A stretch of 64,000 nucleotides of DNA from Floricoccus penangensis (GTDB lineage: Bacteria > Bacillota > Bacilli > Lactobacillales > Streptococcaceae), in assembly GCF_001832885.1 (NCBI RefSeq), contig NZ_MKIQ01000005.1, positions 1-64,000 of the forward strand. The letters run 5' to 3'. The notes under the pieces are model-generated. The model was not told the DNA's origin. It saw nothing but the letters and a program-made list of their open reading frames with translations, and did not search any database. The translations under genes and the position numbers were made by a program. Below are positions 37,811 through 48,000 of the stretch, piece after piece. Within the stretch, counting starts at the first letter, position 1; the number at the start of each line of letters is the position of its first letter.

Positions 37811-39529
37811 ATGAGTTACAAAGAAACATATCAATCTTGGGTTGATAACAAGGATCTTGATAAACATCTTGTTGAAGAATTGAATCATTTAACTGAGGAA
37901 CAAATTGAAGATGCTTTTTATACAAGTTTAGAGTTTGGTACTGCAGGGCAACGTGGATTAATTGGTGTTGGTACTAACCGTATGAACAAATACACAGTTC
38001 GTTTAACTACTGAAGGACTTGCACGCTTAATGGATAGCAAAGGGGAAGAAGAAAAGAAACGTGGGGTTGCAATTGCCTATGATTCTCGTCATTTTTCACC
38101 AGAATTTGCGATGGAAGCTGCTTCTGTTCTAGCTAGTCACGGAATCCCTAGTTTTGTTTTTGAATCTTTGCGACCAACTCCAGAATTATCTTTTGCTGTT
38201 CGTGAACTCAATGCCCTTAATGGTATTATGATTACTGCTAGCCATAATCCTGCTCCTTATAACGGGTATAAAGTCTACGGTGAAGATGGTGGACAAATGC
38301 CTCCGCATGATGCAGATGCATTAACAAAATATGTTGAAGCTATTGATGATATTTTTTCAATTAATCCAGAATCTAGTGATAAATATATTGAAGAAGGATT
38401 GATAACAATCATCGGTAAGGAAATTGATGATAAATATCTTGAACTTCTTAAAACTGTAACAATTAACCAAGACTTAATTGATAAATTTGGTCGTGACTTA
38501 AATATCGTTTACACTCCTCTTCATGGTACTGGTGAAATGCTAGGACGTGCTGGACTTGCTCAAGCTGGATTTGAAAAAATTGCAGTTGTCGAAGAACAAG
38601 CAATTCCTGATGGTGATTTTCCAACTGTTAAATCACCAAATCCTGAAAGTCAAGCAGCCTTCAAACTTGCCGAAGAACTTGGTCGTGAAGTCGGAGCTGA
38701 AATGCTTGTAGCTACTGATCCTGATGCTGACCGTATCGGTGTGGAAGTACTTCTTCCAAATGGAAATTACCAGCCTCTTTCTGGTAATCAAATCGGTGCC
38801 ATCCTTGCTAAATATATTTTAGAAGCGCATAAATCTGCAGGAACTCTTCCAGAAAATGCTGCTATCTTAAAATCAATCGTATCTACTGACCTAGTAGCTC
38901 ACATTGCTGAAAGCTATAATGTTGAAATGTTCAACGTTCTAACTGGTTTCAAGTTCATTGCTGAAAAAATTCAAGAATTTGAAGATACTGGTAGCCATAC
39001 TTACATGTTTGGTTTCGAAGAAAGTTTTGGTTATCTAATCAAACCTTTTGTTCGTGATAAAGACGCTATCCAAGCTCTACTTCTTGTTTGTGAAGTGGCC
39101 GCTTACTATAAATCTCTTGGAAAAACTCTTTACGACGGAATCCAAGACATATATGCTGAATATGGTCATTTTAAAGAAAAAACAATTTCACTTACTTTAG
39201 AAGGAATTGACGGAAGTGCACAAATCAAAGAGATTATGACTAATTTCAGAGATAACGCTCCAAGTAAATTTGCAGGTCTAGAAGTATTACTTACCGAAGA
39301 CTTCAAAGAACAAACAGCAACATCTCATACTGGAAAAGTTGAAAAACTTACAACTCCTCCAAGTGATGTACTTAAATATCACCTTGAAGACGGTAGCTGG
39401 ATTGCAGTACGCCCAAGTGGTACTGAACCAAAAATTAAATTCTATCTTGCTGTAATTGGTGATACTGATGAAGAAGCAACTAAAAAAATTGAAAGCATTG
39501 AAGAAGAAATCAATAAATTCGTAAAATAA
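37811..39529 (+). CDS. pgm: Alpha-phosphoglucomutase
   Basis: This 572-residue phosphohexomutase interconverts glucose-1-phosphate and glucose-6-phosphate, feeding cell-wall and capsule sugars. The phosphoserine loop is ITASHNPAPYNGYKVYG. The metal loop is ATDPDADRIGV, the sugar loop GFEESFGYL, and the phosphate-binding loop RPSGTEPKIKFYLAV. The length fits the PgcA/Pgm type of Firmicutes. It is a single-gene unit with GGAG ribosome site and its own terminator. Confidence 0.97.
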   Translation: MSYKETYQSWVDNKDLDKHLVEELNHLTEEQIEDAFYTSLEFGTAGQRGLIGVGTNRMNKYTVRLTTEGLARLMDSKGEEEKKRGVAIAYDSRHFSPEFAMEAASVLASHGIPSFVFESLRPTPELSFAVRELNALNGIMITASHNPAPYNGYKVYGEDGGQMPPHDADALTKYVEAIDDIFSINPESSDKYIEEGLITIIGKEIDDKYLELLKTVTINQDLIDKFGRDLNIVYTPLHGTGEMLGRAGLAQAGFEKIAVVEEQAIPDGDFPTVKSPNPESQAAFKLAEELGREVGAEMLVATDPDADRIGVEVLLPNGNYQPLSGNQIGAILAKYILEAHKSAGTLPENAAILKSIVSTDLVAHIAESYNVEMFNVLTGFKFIAEKIQEFEDTGSHTYMFGFEESFGYLIKPFVRDKDAIQALLLVCEVAAYYKSLGKTLYDGIQDIYAEYGHFKEKTISLTLEGIDGSAQIKEIMTNFRDNAPSKFAGLEVLLTEDFKEQTATSHTGKVEKLTTPPSDVLKYHLEDGSWIAVRPSGTEPKIKFYLAVIGDTDEEATKKIESIEEEINKFVK

Positions 39530-39542
39530 TTTAAAATTACTT

Positions 39543-39569
39543 AACTTCTCCTACTGGGGAAGTTTTTTT
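39543..39569 (+). terminator. pgm terminator
   Basis: A 9-bp stem AACTTCTCC/GGGGAAGTT with a TACT loop is followed by a T run, just after pgm. Confidence 0.85.
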
Positions 39570-39616
39570 ATATAGTTAGTATGCAAGATAAACAATATTT
39601 AAATTTAGACAAAAAG

Positions 39617-39639
39617 AAAAACTCGCTTTTATGCGAGTT
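39617..39639 (-). terminator. Terminator of the 41-residue gene
   Basis: AACTCGC pairs with GCGAGTT around a six-base loop and is followed by T-rich sequence on the minus strand, directly at the stop codon of the small membrane protein gene. Confidence 0.8.
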
Positions 39640-39765
39640 CTAAACAAATGCTGATATTGCAGCACCTAAAGCAGCTATTACTGTTAGGATAAGCATTACC
39701 CATGCAACTGCTATAACCATTTTTTGGAAAGAGCTTTTTGGTTTGTTTCGTTCTTGATATGCCAT
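39640..39765 (-). CDS. Small membrane protein, DUF4044-like (41 aa)
   Basis: This is a 41-codon gene. It begins MAYQERNKPKSSFQKM, a basic N-terminus with KKxSFxKM style, followed by one membrane helix (MVIAVAWVMLILTVIAALG) and the end AAISAFV. This matches the pattern of the short DUF4044 proteins found in streptococci and lactococci; the function is unknown. GAGG five bases before ATG and a terminator at the stop support a real gene. It follows trxA in the same direction after a 67-base gap. Confidence 0.8.
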   Translation of the reverse strand: MAYQERNKPKSSFQKMVIAVAWVMLILTVIAALGAAISAFV

Positions 39766-39832
39766 AACTACCTCATTTCATTGATAGTTTACCAAAATTC
39801 TTTTTTTTTTGCAAGATTTCCAATAAATACTA

Positions 39833-40162
39833 TTAGAGAGTGCTTTCACCTGAAATTTCTTTAATAATAGATAAAATTTGATCTTTTGTATGAACACCTG
39901 CTACTTGTTTAACAGCTTCTCCATCTTTTTTAAATAATAGGGTAGGAATGCTCATAACACCAAATTCTGAAGGTGTTTCTGGGTTTTCATCAACATCCAT
40001 CTTTACAATTTTAAGAACTGTTTCATCAATTTCTTCTGATAATTGATCTAGGATTGGTGCTTGCATACGGCAAGGTCCACACCAAGTTGCCCAAAAGTCA
40101 ACAATTACTAAACCTTCTTTTGTTTCTTCTACGAAATTTGCATCAGTAACTTCTAATACCAT
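39833..40162 (-). CDS. trxA: Thioredoxin
   Basis: This 109-residue thioredoxin has the active site WATWCGPCRMQAP (Cys28 and Cys31), the cis-proline region MSIPTLLFKKDG and standard length. It reduces disulfides in the cytoplasm. It is a separate unit between mutS2 and the DUF4044-like gene. A 16-base perfect inverted repeat ATAGGTCTTAACCTAT (40192-40207) lies in its promoter or leader. Confidence 0.97.
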   Translation of the reverse strand: MVLEVTDANFVEETKEGLVIVDFWATWCGPCRMQAPILDQLSEEIDETVLKIVKMDVDENPETPSEFGVMSIPTLLFKKDGEAVKQVAGVHTKDQILSIIKEISGESTL

Positions 40163-40191
40163 ATTACTATTCCTCCGTTAATATTAATCTT

Positions 40192-40207
40192 ATAGGTCTT
40201 AACCTAT
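40192..40207 (-). promoter_or_regulatory. Inverted repeat upstream of trxA
   Basis: ATAGGT-CTTA-ACCTAT is a perfect 6-bp inverted repeat with a four-base centre. It lies about 30 bases before the trxA start and just downstream of a TAGAAT -10-like box. It may be an operator or a leader hairpin. Confidence 0.35.
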
Positions 40208-40256
40208 GTTCATTCTACTAAATTTATTAAAAAAATGCTTGGAATTGAATTGTTGT

Positions 40257-42593
40257 TTATTTTAAGGTTGCAATGGTTGCTCCACTTCCACCTGCATTTT
40301 GTGGTGCATATTCAAATGATTTAACTTGTTTATTACGTTTAAGATAATTCTGAACCATCTCTCTTATAACACCGGTTCCAATACCGTGAACAATTGTTAT
40401 TTGTCCCATATTATTCAACAAGGCTTGATCAATATATTCTTCAAGTTCGAGTTGTGCTTCTTCATAGCGCATACCACGAAGATCCAGTTGACTTTTTAGG
40501 GTCTTGTTACCTGCCTTTTTGACGATATTTACTTTTTTAGTAGGAGTTTTTTCCTCATCTTTGACAACTTCAAATTCATCTTCAGTAAGTTTGGTAGAAA
40601 TTAATCCCATCTGCACTTGCCAACGGCCATCCTTTTCAAGTTTAACCAAAGTACCTTTTTGTCCATATTCGCTAACAATGACTTCGGCTCCTGGTTTAAG
40701 ACCACGTGCTTTCTTAGCTTTCTTGAGTACCTTATTCTTTGATAAGTCAACAGTCTGTGGTGCCAATTTATCAAGTTGTGCTTTAGCATCAATAACCTCA
40801 TGTGGCTTCAATAAAGACTGTTCATGCAAATTCTTAAGAATGGTATCTGCTTCTTCAGTAGCCACTTTAACGATATCTTGTGCCTCAATACGTGCCTTGT
40901 TCAGCTCCCCTTCACGTTCGCGATTAAATGCCTTGTACATCTTCTCTAAATCATTATGAAGAGTAACGTTTTCGCGCTCCAACTTCTTAATATTAGCAAC
41001 ACTGTCAGTCAACTCGTGATTTTTTTGCTCAAGACTTGCTATCATCAGATTTACATCATGGTCATTGTCTGAAGTTAGCTCTTCTGCACGTTCAATAATT
41101 TTATCAAAGAGACCCAAGCGCTTAGAAATTTCTAAGGCATTTGAACGACCCGGAACACCCATTATTAGTCGATAGGTCGGTCTTAGGTTCTCAATATCAA
41201 ATTCCATACTGGCATTTGTCACACCAGGATTTTCTACCCCGTAAGCTTTAAGCTCTGGATAGTGAGTTGTAGCCATTGTTTTTGTATTTGATAAACGTAA
41301 AAAATCTAGAATTGATATAGCAAGTGCTGCACCTTCTTTAGGGTCAGTTCCTGCCCCAAGTTCATCAAGCAACACTAGACTTTCGCTATCAACATTATTT
41401 AATATGTCGACAATATTGGTCATATGACTTGAGAATGTTGAAAGACTTTGTTCTATAGACTGTTCATCACCAATATCAGCATATATTTCTCTAAAAATAC
41501 CTACACTAGAAAAATCTTCTGCAAGAATAGGTAATCCAGATTGAGCCATTAATTGACTAAGTCCTAAAGTCTTTAAACTAATAGTTTTCCCACCGGTATT
41601 TGGTCCAGTAATTACAATAGTATTTATTTTTGAATCAAATTTCAAATCGTTTGCAACAGACACTTTATCATCTATTAATGGGTGGCGTACACCATACAAA
41701 ATGATATTTTTGTCATCTGATAAATCTGGAATAATGGCTTTACGCTCTTGTTGATATGCATACTTTGCATTAATTAAGTCTAAATGACCTAAAAGCCAAG
41801 CATTTTGTCTAATATCGTCAACATATGGACGCAATTCATCAGATACTAGGGCAAGAATCCTCTCAACCTCATGACGTTCTTCAACCTTCTTTTGTGCTAA
41901 ATTATTATTTACCGAAACAGCTTGTCTTGGTTCAATATAAATTGTTTGACCACTTGCACTCATATCATGGACAATCCCTGGTACCTTACTTCTGCTTTCA
42001 ACCTTAACAGCCAATACCTGACGATCATTTCTAATTGTAATAATGTTTTCACTTAAGTATGAAGCATTATTAACCATTGATTCTTGCATTACTGTGCGAA
42101 CATCTGATTCAAGTTTTTTTATCGAAGTTCGAAGTTCAAACAATCGATTACTTGCATTATCTTGGATATGACCAGTATCGTCAACTACTTGTAAAAGACC
42201 TTGTAGTTTTGGTGTGTCTACAAATTTATCAATTAAATTTTGAAGGTTTTCAAATTCAACATTTTGAGTATTCTCAAAATAATCTTCTACTTCTCCAATT
42301 ACCCGAATAAAACGTTTAATTTTTGCTAATTCAGGTCCGTTTAAATTAGCTTGAAGCTCAAGTCGTCTCAAAGTTTCTCTTAAATCACTTGTTTCACCTA
42401 GGTCAAGACTACCATTTTCTTGGACGACTTTCCCAAAATCTTTAAGTTCCAAGAATAGTTCTTCAATTTTTTCTTTTTTATCAGTTGGTAAAAGTTCCCT
42501 TAACTCATTTATACCTTGTGCCGTTCTCAAGAAGGACACAAACTGTTCCTTTACCTTATCAAATTCTAAGGTGTTTAATATTTTTTCGTTCAT
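40257..42593 (-). CDS. mutS2: MutS2 (ribosome/recombination quality-control ATPase)
   Basis: This 778-residue MutS2 has a helical lever region, the ABC-type ATPase with GPNTGGKTISLKTLGL and LVLLDELGAGTDPKEGAALA, a long coiled coil (about residues 510-620), a KOW-like segment and a C-terminal Smr endonuclease domain (LDLRGMRYEEA, IVHGIGTGVIRE). It rescues collided ribosomes in Bacillus and can restrict recombination. It is preceded by a long structured spacer after cvpA. Confidence 0.96.
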   Translation of the reverse strand: MNEKILNTLEFDKVKEQFVSFLRTAQGINELRELLPTDKKEKIEELFLELKDFGKVVQENGSLDLGETSDLRETLRRLELQANLNGPELAKIKRFIRVIGEVEDYFENTQNVEFENLQNLIDKFVDTPKLQGLLQVVDDTGHIQDNASNRLFELRTSIKKLESDVRTVMQESMVNNASYLSENIITIRNDRQVLAVKVESRSKVPGIVHDMSASGQTIYIEPRQAVSVNNNLAQKKVEERHEVERILALVSDELRPYVDDIRQNAWLLGHLDLINAKYAYQQERKAIIPDLSDDKNIILYGVRHPLIDDKVSVANDLKFDSKINTIVITGPNTGGKTISLKTLGLSQLMAQSGLPILAEDFSSVGIFREIYADIGDEQSIEQSLSTFSSHMTNIVDILNNVDSESLVLLDELGAGTDPKEGAALAISILDFLRLSNTKTMATTHYPELKAYGVENPGVTNASMEFDIENLRPTYRLIMGVPGRSNALEISKRLGLFDKIIERAEELTSDNDHDVNLMIASLEQKNHELTDSVANIKKLERENVTLHNDLEKMYKAFNREREGELNKARIEAQDIVKVATEEADTILKNLHEQSLLKPHEVIDAKAQLDKLAPQTVDLSKNKVLKKAKKARGLKPGAEVIVSEYGQKGTLVKLEKDGRWQVQMGLISTKLTEDEFEVVKDEEKTPTKKVNIVKKAGNKTLKSQLDLRGMRYEEAQLELEEYIDQALLNNMGQITIVHGIGTGVIREMVQNYLKRNKQVKSFEYAPQNAGGSGATIATLK

Positions 42594-42611
42594 TATTTTT
42601 CCTTAATATCT

Positions 42612-42665
42612 AAAAAAGAGTGGAACTCAATCGTGATTTTATCAACCAATGAGTTATTCCACTCT
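42612..42665 (-). terminator. Long structured terminator between cvpA and mutS2
   Basis: On the minus strand AGAGTGGAATAACTCA pairs with TGAGTTCCACTCT, with an inner small stem TTGAT/ATCA, followed by T6. A second stem TTGATAG/CTATCAA lies just before it (42672-42698). The T tract ends 19 bases before the mutS2 start, so reading through would be needed for cvpA-mutS2 co-transcription. Confidence 0.65.
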
Positions 42666-42736
42666 GCCTAATTGATAGATTTTCTTATTGCCTGAAGGCT
42701 ATCAATCATTACATTCTTATAAATAAACCAAACTCT

Positions 42737-43300
42737 TTATTTAATAGGATTTAGATGTATCACGTTTTCAAATAAAGTTTTCATCAAAAATTTTGCATAG
42801 AATGGCGAATCAAGTACCATAAATCTAATTATTCCACTTCCATATAGTCTATTTTGAATAGCATTTATCGGAACCATAGCTAAGACTGTGAAAATCGTTT
42901 CTAAGATAAAGTAAGTCACCATCACAGCTAATAAACCAGAAGCTAGGGAACCAATGTTTCCAAATGGTTGCATATTTGACAAGAATCCTAAAAAGATACC
43001 TACAAATCTAAATACCAAGTAAACAGCTACTACAATTAGTAGAAAAGCTACACCTGAATAAAATGTCTTATCTAGTTGAAAAATTATATTTTGGTTATAA
43101 AATTGTAATTTGCTTTGTGGTGTCGCATTAGCAAATGGTATCCACATTGAAATTTTTGCTGCTAAAGTTTCATAATTAGTAGTAGCAAAAACGACTGCTA
43201 CAACCATTCCGACACTGTAGAAAATTTGGAGCGCTAATCCCCTTGAGTATCCTACATAAAAGGCCCAAGAAAGTAATAATAAAATTATAATAGAAAGCAT
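42737..43300 (-). CDS. CvpA family membrane protein
   Basis: This 187-residue protein has four hydrophobic helices (about residues 2-20, 22-40, 76-104 and 113-145). It has the CvpA start LSIIILLLLSWAFYVGYSRG. CvpA homologues are linked to colicin V production and envelope homeostasis; the precise role is unknown. It is divergent from rnhC and upstream of mutS2, the standard streptococcal order but with no zapA gene in this interval. Confidence 0.85.
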   Translation of the reverse strand: MLSIIILLLLSWAFYVGYSRGLALQIFYSVGMVVAVVFATTNYETLAAKISMWIPFANATPQSKLQFYNQNIIFQLDKTFYSGVAFLLIVVAVYLVFRFVGIFLGFLSNMQPFGNIGSLASGLLAVMVTYFILETIFTVLAMVPINAIQNRLYGSGIIRFMVLDSPFYAKFLMKTLFENVIHLNPIK

Positions 43301-43416
43301 GTTACACCCATTTCTTATAGTTTAAATGTCTTAAATATATCATAGACTTTATTGATATTATACCCTAAAACTCCCTTTTTTAAAACTTTTCTTCTTTTTT
43401 ATGGTAAAATTGTGCT

Positions 43417-44310
43417 ATGAATATTGTATTAGAATTAAATATGCAAGAAATTAAAAAAATAGAAAATAAGTATAAAAGTTATTTTGTACCTGCCAAAAGT
43501 CCATATGTTAAATTTATGGTTAAAGCACCGGGACTAGTTATCACTGTTTACAATTCAGGTAAAGTAATGTTTCAAGGAGAAAAATCTGAGAGTGCTGCTA
43601 GTGAATTTGGTCACTCTAAAGAAGACACAAAAATTTCCGGTAAGCAGGAAAATACTATAGGAACTGATGAAGTTGGAAACGGTAGTTATTTTGGTGGCCT
43701 CGCTGTTGTAGCATCATATGTGTCTAGTCAGGATATTGAATTTCTTAAGGACTTAGGAGTTGATGACTCAAAGAACTTAAATGATGCCAAGATTCGTCAG
43801 ATAGCACCTATTCTTGAGAAAAAAATCAAGCACGTATCTTTACTTGTTAATCCTACAAAATACAATGAAGTTATTGGAACAGACTACAATGCTGTTAGCA
43901 TTAAAGTCGCACTACATAATCAAGTCATCTTTTTGCTTGAGCAAAAGTTAGATTCAAATGATAAGATTGAGCAAGTTATCATTGATGCATTTACTAGTCC
44001 AGCTAATTATCAAAAATATGTTTCTAAGGAACGCAATCATCCTCAAAATGAGGTGACATTAATTCAAAAGGCAGAGAGTCAATTCTTGGCTGTTGCTGTA
44101 AGCTCAATCATAGCACGTAATCTATTTCTTGAAAATTTGAGTAATTTATCTAAAGAAATTGGATTCAGTTTACCAAGTGGTGCTGGAAGTAAAAGTGATA
44201 AAGTAGCCGCTTCTATACTTAAAACAAAAGGTATGACCGGACTTGAGACTACTGCAAAGTTACATTTTAAAAATACTGAGAAAGCTAAAAAGCTTGCTGG
44301 AATAAAATAG
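43417..44310 (+). CDS. rnhC: Ribonuclease HIII
   Basis: This 297-residue enzyme cleaves RNA in RNA-DNA hybrids. It has the N-terminal TBP-like domain (residues 1-75, [23 protein letters not shown]) and the catalytic domain with [13 protein letters not shown] (Asp84, Glu85). LGVDDSKNL and [18 protein letters not shown] are also visible. It is divergent from cvpA and 24 bases before lepB. Confidence 0.95.
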   Translation: MNIVLELNMQEIKKIENKYKSYFVPAKSPYVKFMVKAPGLVITVYNSGKVMFQGEKSESAASEFGHSKEDTKISGKQENTIGTDEVGNGSYFGGLAVVASYVSSQDIEFLKDLGVDDSKNLNDAKIRQIAPILEKKIKHVSLLVNPTKYNEVIGTDYNAVSIKVALHNQVIFLLEQKLDSNDKIEQVIIDAFTSPANYQKYVSKERNHPQNEVTLIQKAESQFLAVAVSSIIARNLFLENLSNLSKEIGFSLPSGAGSKSDKVAASILKTKGMTGLETTAKLHFKNTEKAKKLAGIK

Positions 44311-44334
44311 GTACTAGGAAGGTAAAAAATATAT

Positions 44335-44925
44335 ATGAAGTTTATTCGTGAATGGGGATTATTTATAGTTATCTGCTTGTTGTTCATTCTAACACGCATA
44401 TTTGTTTGGGCACCAGTTGATGTTAAAGGGCATTCAATGGATCCTAATTTAGCTGACGGACAAAGACTAATTATGATCAACAGTAAAAATCTCAATTATT
44501 CTGATATAGTTGTCGCCAACGAAACTGAAGACGGAGAAAATAAAAAAATAATTAAAAGAGTTATTGGTCTTCCAGGGGATACTGTTGAATTCAATAATGA
44601 TACCCTTACAATCAATGGTAAAACTCATGAAGAGCCTTATCTTGATGAATATAAGAAGGAATTTAAGAAAGATAGACTTAAGGAAACATATTCTTATGAT
44701 CAATTTTTCCAAGAAAAAGCTGCTGAAGTCCCTGCCTTCACTGTAGATTCGAATAATAGTCCAACATTCAAAATAGTCGTCCCTGAAAATCAATATTTAC
44801 TTCTCGGAGACAATCGAGTTATTTCAAAAGATAGTCGAGAGGTTGGAACTTTTGAAAAAGAAGATATTATGGGTAAAGCTGTATTTAGAATTTGGCCATT
44901 AAAAAAAATTGGTACCTTAAAATAG
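44335..44925 (+). CDS. lepB: Type I signal peptidase
   Basis: This 196-residue signal peptidase has one N-terminal helix (about residues 8-24), the catalytic serine at residue 34 in KGHSMDPNL, the catalytic lysine at residue 74 in IIKRVIGLPGD, and the box E LLLGDNRVISKDSRE. It removes signal peptides from exported proteins such as the neighbouring amylase. It is the second gene of rnhC-lepB. Confidence 0.96.
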   Translation: MKFIREWGLFIVICLLFILTRIFVWAPVDVKGHSMDPNLADGQRLIMINSKNLNYSDIVVANETEDGENKKIIKRVIGLPGDTVEFNNDTLTINGKTHEEPYLDEYKKEFKKDRLKETYSYDQFFQEKAAEVPAFTVDSNNSPTFKIVVPENQYLLLGDNRVISKDSREVGTFEKEDIMGKAVFRIWPLKKIGTLK

Positions 44926-44943
44926 TGATCAATTTACAAGTTG

Positions 44944-44967
44944 AAGCCACACAATGTGGCTTTTTTT
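44944..44967 (+). terminator. rnhC-lepB terminator
   Basis: AAGCCACA pairs perfectly with TGTGGCTT around a three-base loop and is followed by T residues, 18 bases after lepB. Confidence 0.9.
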
Positions 44968-44973
44968 ATATAC

Positions 44974-44998
44974 AAAAAGATAGGATTTCTCCTATCTT
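44974..44998 (-). terminator. Amylase terminator
   Basis: AAGATAGGA pairs perfectly with TCCTATCTT around a four-base loop, followed by T residues on the minus strand. It lies about 100 bases behind the amylase stop, convergent with the lepB terminator. Confidence 0.8.
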
Positions 44999-45096
44999 AG
45001 ATTATTGTTAACATAATTAGATATTTCTTTGTATCTATCCACCTGGTTTTATAAATGTTTAATAAAGCATTAAGTTACTATAAAAACTCTATAAAA

Positions 45097-48000
45097 CTAC
45101 TTCAACTGTAAGTCTGCAATTGCTTTATTGATAGCAATAGTGGCTCTATTAATTTGTTCTTGATTTACCCAATTGTTAGATTGAATTCTTTTTCCAGCGA
45201 TAATCGCCTTTTCTAAAGTATCATAAGATGACTTAGTATAATTGGCTTTATTAATAAGTAATCCCGCTTCAACACTCCTATTCAAAACAGTTTTATTATG
45301 CTTATACGATGGGAATGAGCATGGGTTCAACCTCAACTCCGATAAGGCACGATTTAAATCAGAGGTGGCCTTATCTATTTCAACTTGGCTTGCTTGTTCA
45401 TTTATTTGAACTTTCTTTGCATTTTCTAATACTTTTTGTAAAGCATCATAAGTTTTTTTGCTATAGATATCTTTTTTAACTGATTGGGCAGCTTCAATAC
45501 TTTTATTCAAAACTTTTTTGTCAGTCTTCGGTAGAGGAGGAACAATCGGTTTTGTCTTTAGTGAAGCCATAGCATCATTAAGTTTAATTACTGCATCATC
45601 AACTTGCGACTGACTTACAGCACTATCAGTCTGAAGTTTTTTAGCATCTTCGATTGCTTTCAAAAGATTGTCCACTGATTCTTTTGTATATAAATCTGTA
45701 TTAATTGATTGACTAGATTTTACAGTCTTATCTAATACTTCCTTATTTACTTTTGGAACTTCGATTTTTTTAATTTCTAAAGCGGTGATAGCTTTATTTA
45801 AATTAATTACTGCCTGATCAACTTCTGTTTGAGTTGAGTTTACATTTTTTTCAATTTCTTGAGCATTTCTTAATGACTCTTCAAATAGCTTGTAGCTCTC
45901 ATCCGTATATGAATCAGGATTAATTACTTTAGATGATTCTATTAATTGGCTAAGGATGTCTTTATTTACTTTTTTCTTTTCTACAAGATTTAATAATGCT
46001 TCAGTTAATTCCAAAGTAGTATTGTCTACTTCTTCTTGATTAGCCAACTTATTACCATCTATTTCTTTCGCCTTAGATATTACTTCTTGAAGAGTTTTAA
46101 GAGATTCATCAGTATACTTAGAATTATCTGTTGACTGTGCCTTCTCTAGCAATTTCCTAAGTATATTTTTATTTGCCTCTGGTACTTCCGTCTGTTTCTT
46201 TTCTAATGCTAATATGGCATTTCCCAATTCCAAAGCAGTATCATCTACTTGTACTTGAGTTGCTTGACTGTCGTTTAAAATAGTTTCAGCTCTCTTCTTA
46301 CTCAAATCAAGAGTATTCAGTGACTCTTCAGTATAGTCTGCCTGGTTAACAGCATTCGCCACCTCTAATATTTTCTTCAAAACTTCTTTATTTACTTCAA
46401 TGGGGGTAGGTTTTGATTTTAAATCTGATATTTTTTTATTTAAATCAATTACTGACTGATTAACCTCCTCCTGAGTTGCTGAAGAACTATTAAATATTTT
46501 TTCAGCATTTGCAATTTCGCTTTGAAGTTGATTATAAGATTCGTCGGTATAATTAGCTCCTTCAATTATTTTTGCCGCATCTAGTGAATTTTTAAGAGCC
46601 TTTTTATCAATCGAAATTTCTTTGATTTGTAAGCTTTCTATTGATTTATTCAATTTCGTATTTATCAAATCAACTTCTTCTTGACTTGCTTTGGGATTAT
46701 TTAAAACTTCCTCTGCCTCATCTAATACACTTTTTAAATCAGCAAATGATTTTTCAGTATATTTTGTAGAATCTATTGACTTCCCAGTATAAACAGATTT
46801 TCCTAGTATTTCTTTATTAACTTTCTTCTCTAAAGCATTTTTTGCATCCTTAATTTTAGAGACCGTAGAATCTATAGTTTCTTGACTCGCCTTATCATCT
46901 AAATAGATTTTTTTTGCTTCTTCAATAATCTGAGCCAAATTTTCATAGCTTTGACTTGTATATTGTTCGGAATTTATATTATTAAATGATTCAATTTCTT
47001 GATACAAAATAGAATTATCTGTTTTCTTTTCTTCAACTTCTCCATCTATGTTATAAGTTTTGCCCGGAACGAACTTGAATCCATCTTTTGCGGGGCTTTG
47101 AACTTTACCATCAGAGAAAATAACTAATAGATTGTCATTTATAAGTTTACTATCGAGATCTACACCATAAAGATTTTCTCCATCTTCTTTGGTCATCTTT
47201 AGTCCAGGCCACTTACCTACCACACTTGTATCGCGTTCTTTGTCATAAATATAAGCATAGATATCTTGACTCCAGCTATCTGGTTTAATAAACTTTATAT
47301 TTTCCTTTTTGACTTCCTCTGGAGTATTTACAATTCCAGAAACATCGTAAGTTTTACCTGAGATAAACTTGAAACCGTCTTTTGCAGGACTTTGCTGTTT
47401 ACCATCAGAAAAAATAACCAATAAGTTGTTATTAATTAGTTTGCTATCGAGTTCAACACTATAAAGATTAGTTGTGTTTTCTTTAGTCATCTTAAGACCA
47501 GGCCAAGGTCCAACAACACTATCTGCTTCTTTATCATAAATATAAGCATAGATATCTTGACCCCAATTATCAGGTTTAACAAATTTTATCTCTTCTTTTT
47601 CAGTATTATCAGAAAGAGACTTTTCGTCATATACTATCAACACTGTCCTAGCTGGTATAGTAGTCCTAAATCTTCCATTAACAACAGAAATTTTCTTACC
47701 ACTAATTTTATCAATATATTCACCATCATTAAGTCTTGATTCAGTGTTAATTGTCTGTGCTTGACTAGAAATATTTGTTACTACCGCTCCACTATTTCCA
47801 CGATAAGTGATAAGCACATTGTGATCATTGTTTGGATTAACTAGCAATTCACTTTTACCGACCATTAGGTTATGGAATTTATTGATTTCAGAAATTGTCT
47901 TGTCTTTATAGAGGTCACTTCCTGCATCTCCCATTTTACTTTGGTTAGGGAAACGAACTCCTTTCCCACCTCCAACTGGACGTGAAAAGAATAAAGGGAC

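Noticed and set aside
45097-47030. Periodic sequence in the amylase 3' half as a DNA repeat array or CRISPR
   Set aside because: The period reflects about 70-residue protein repeats that have diverged at DNA level; no identical repeat/spacer structure exists.
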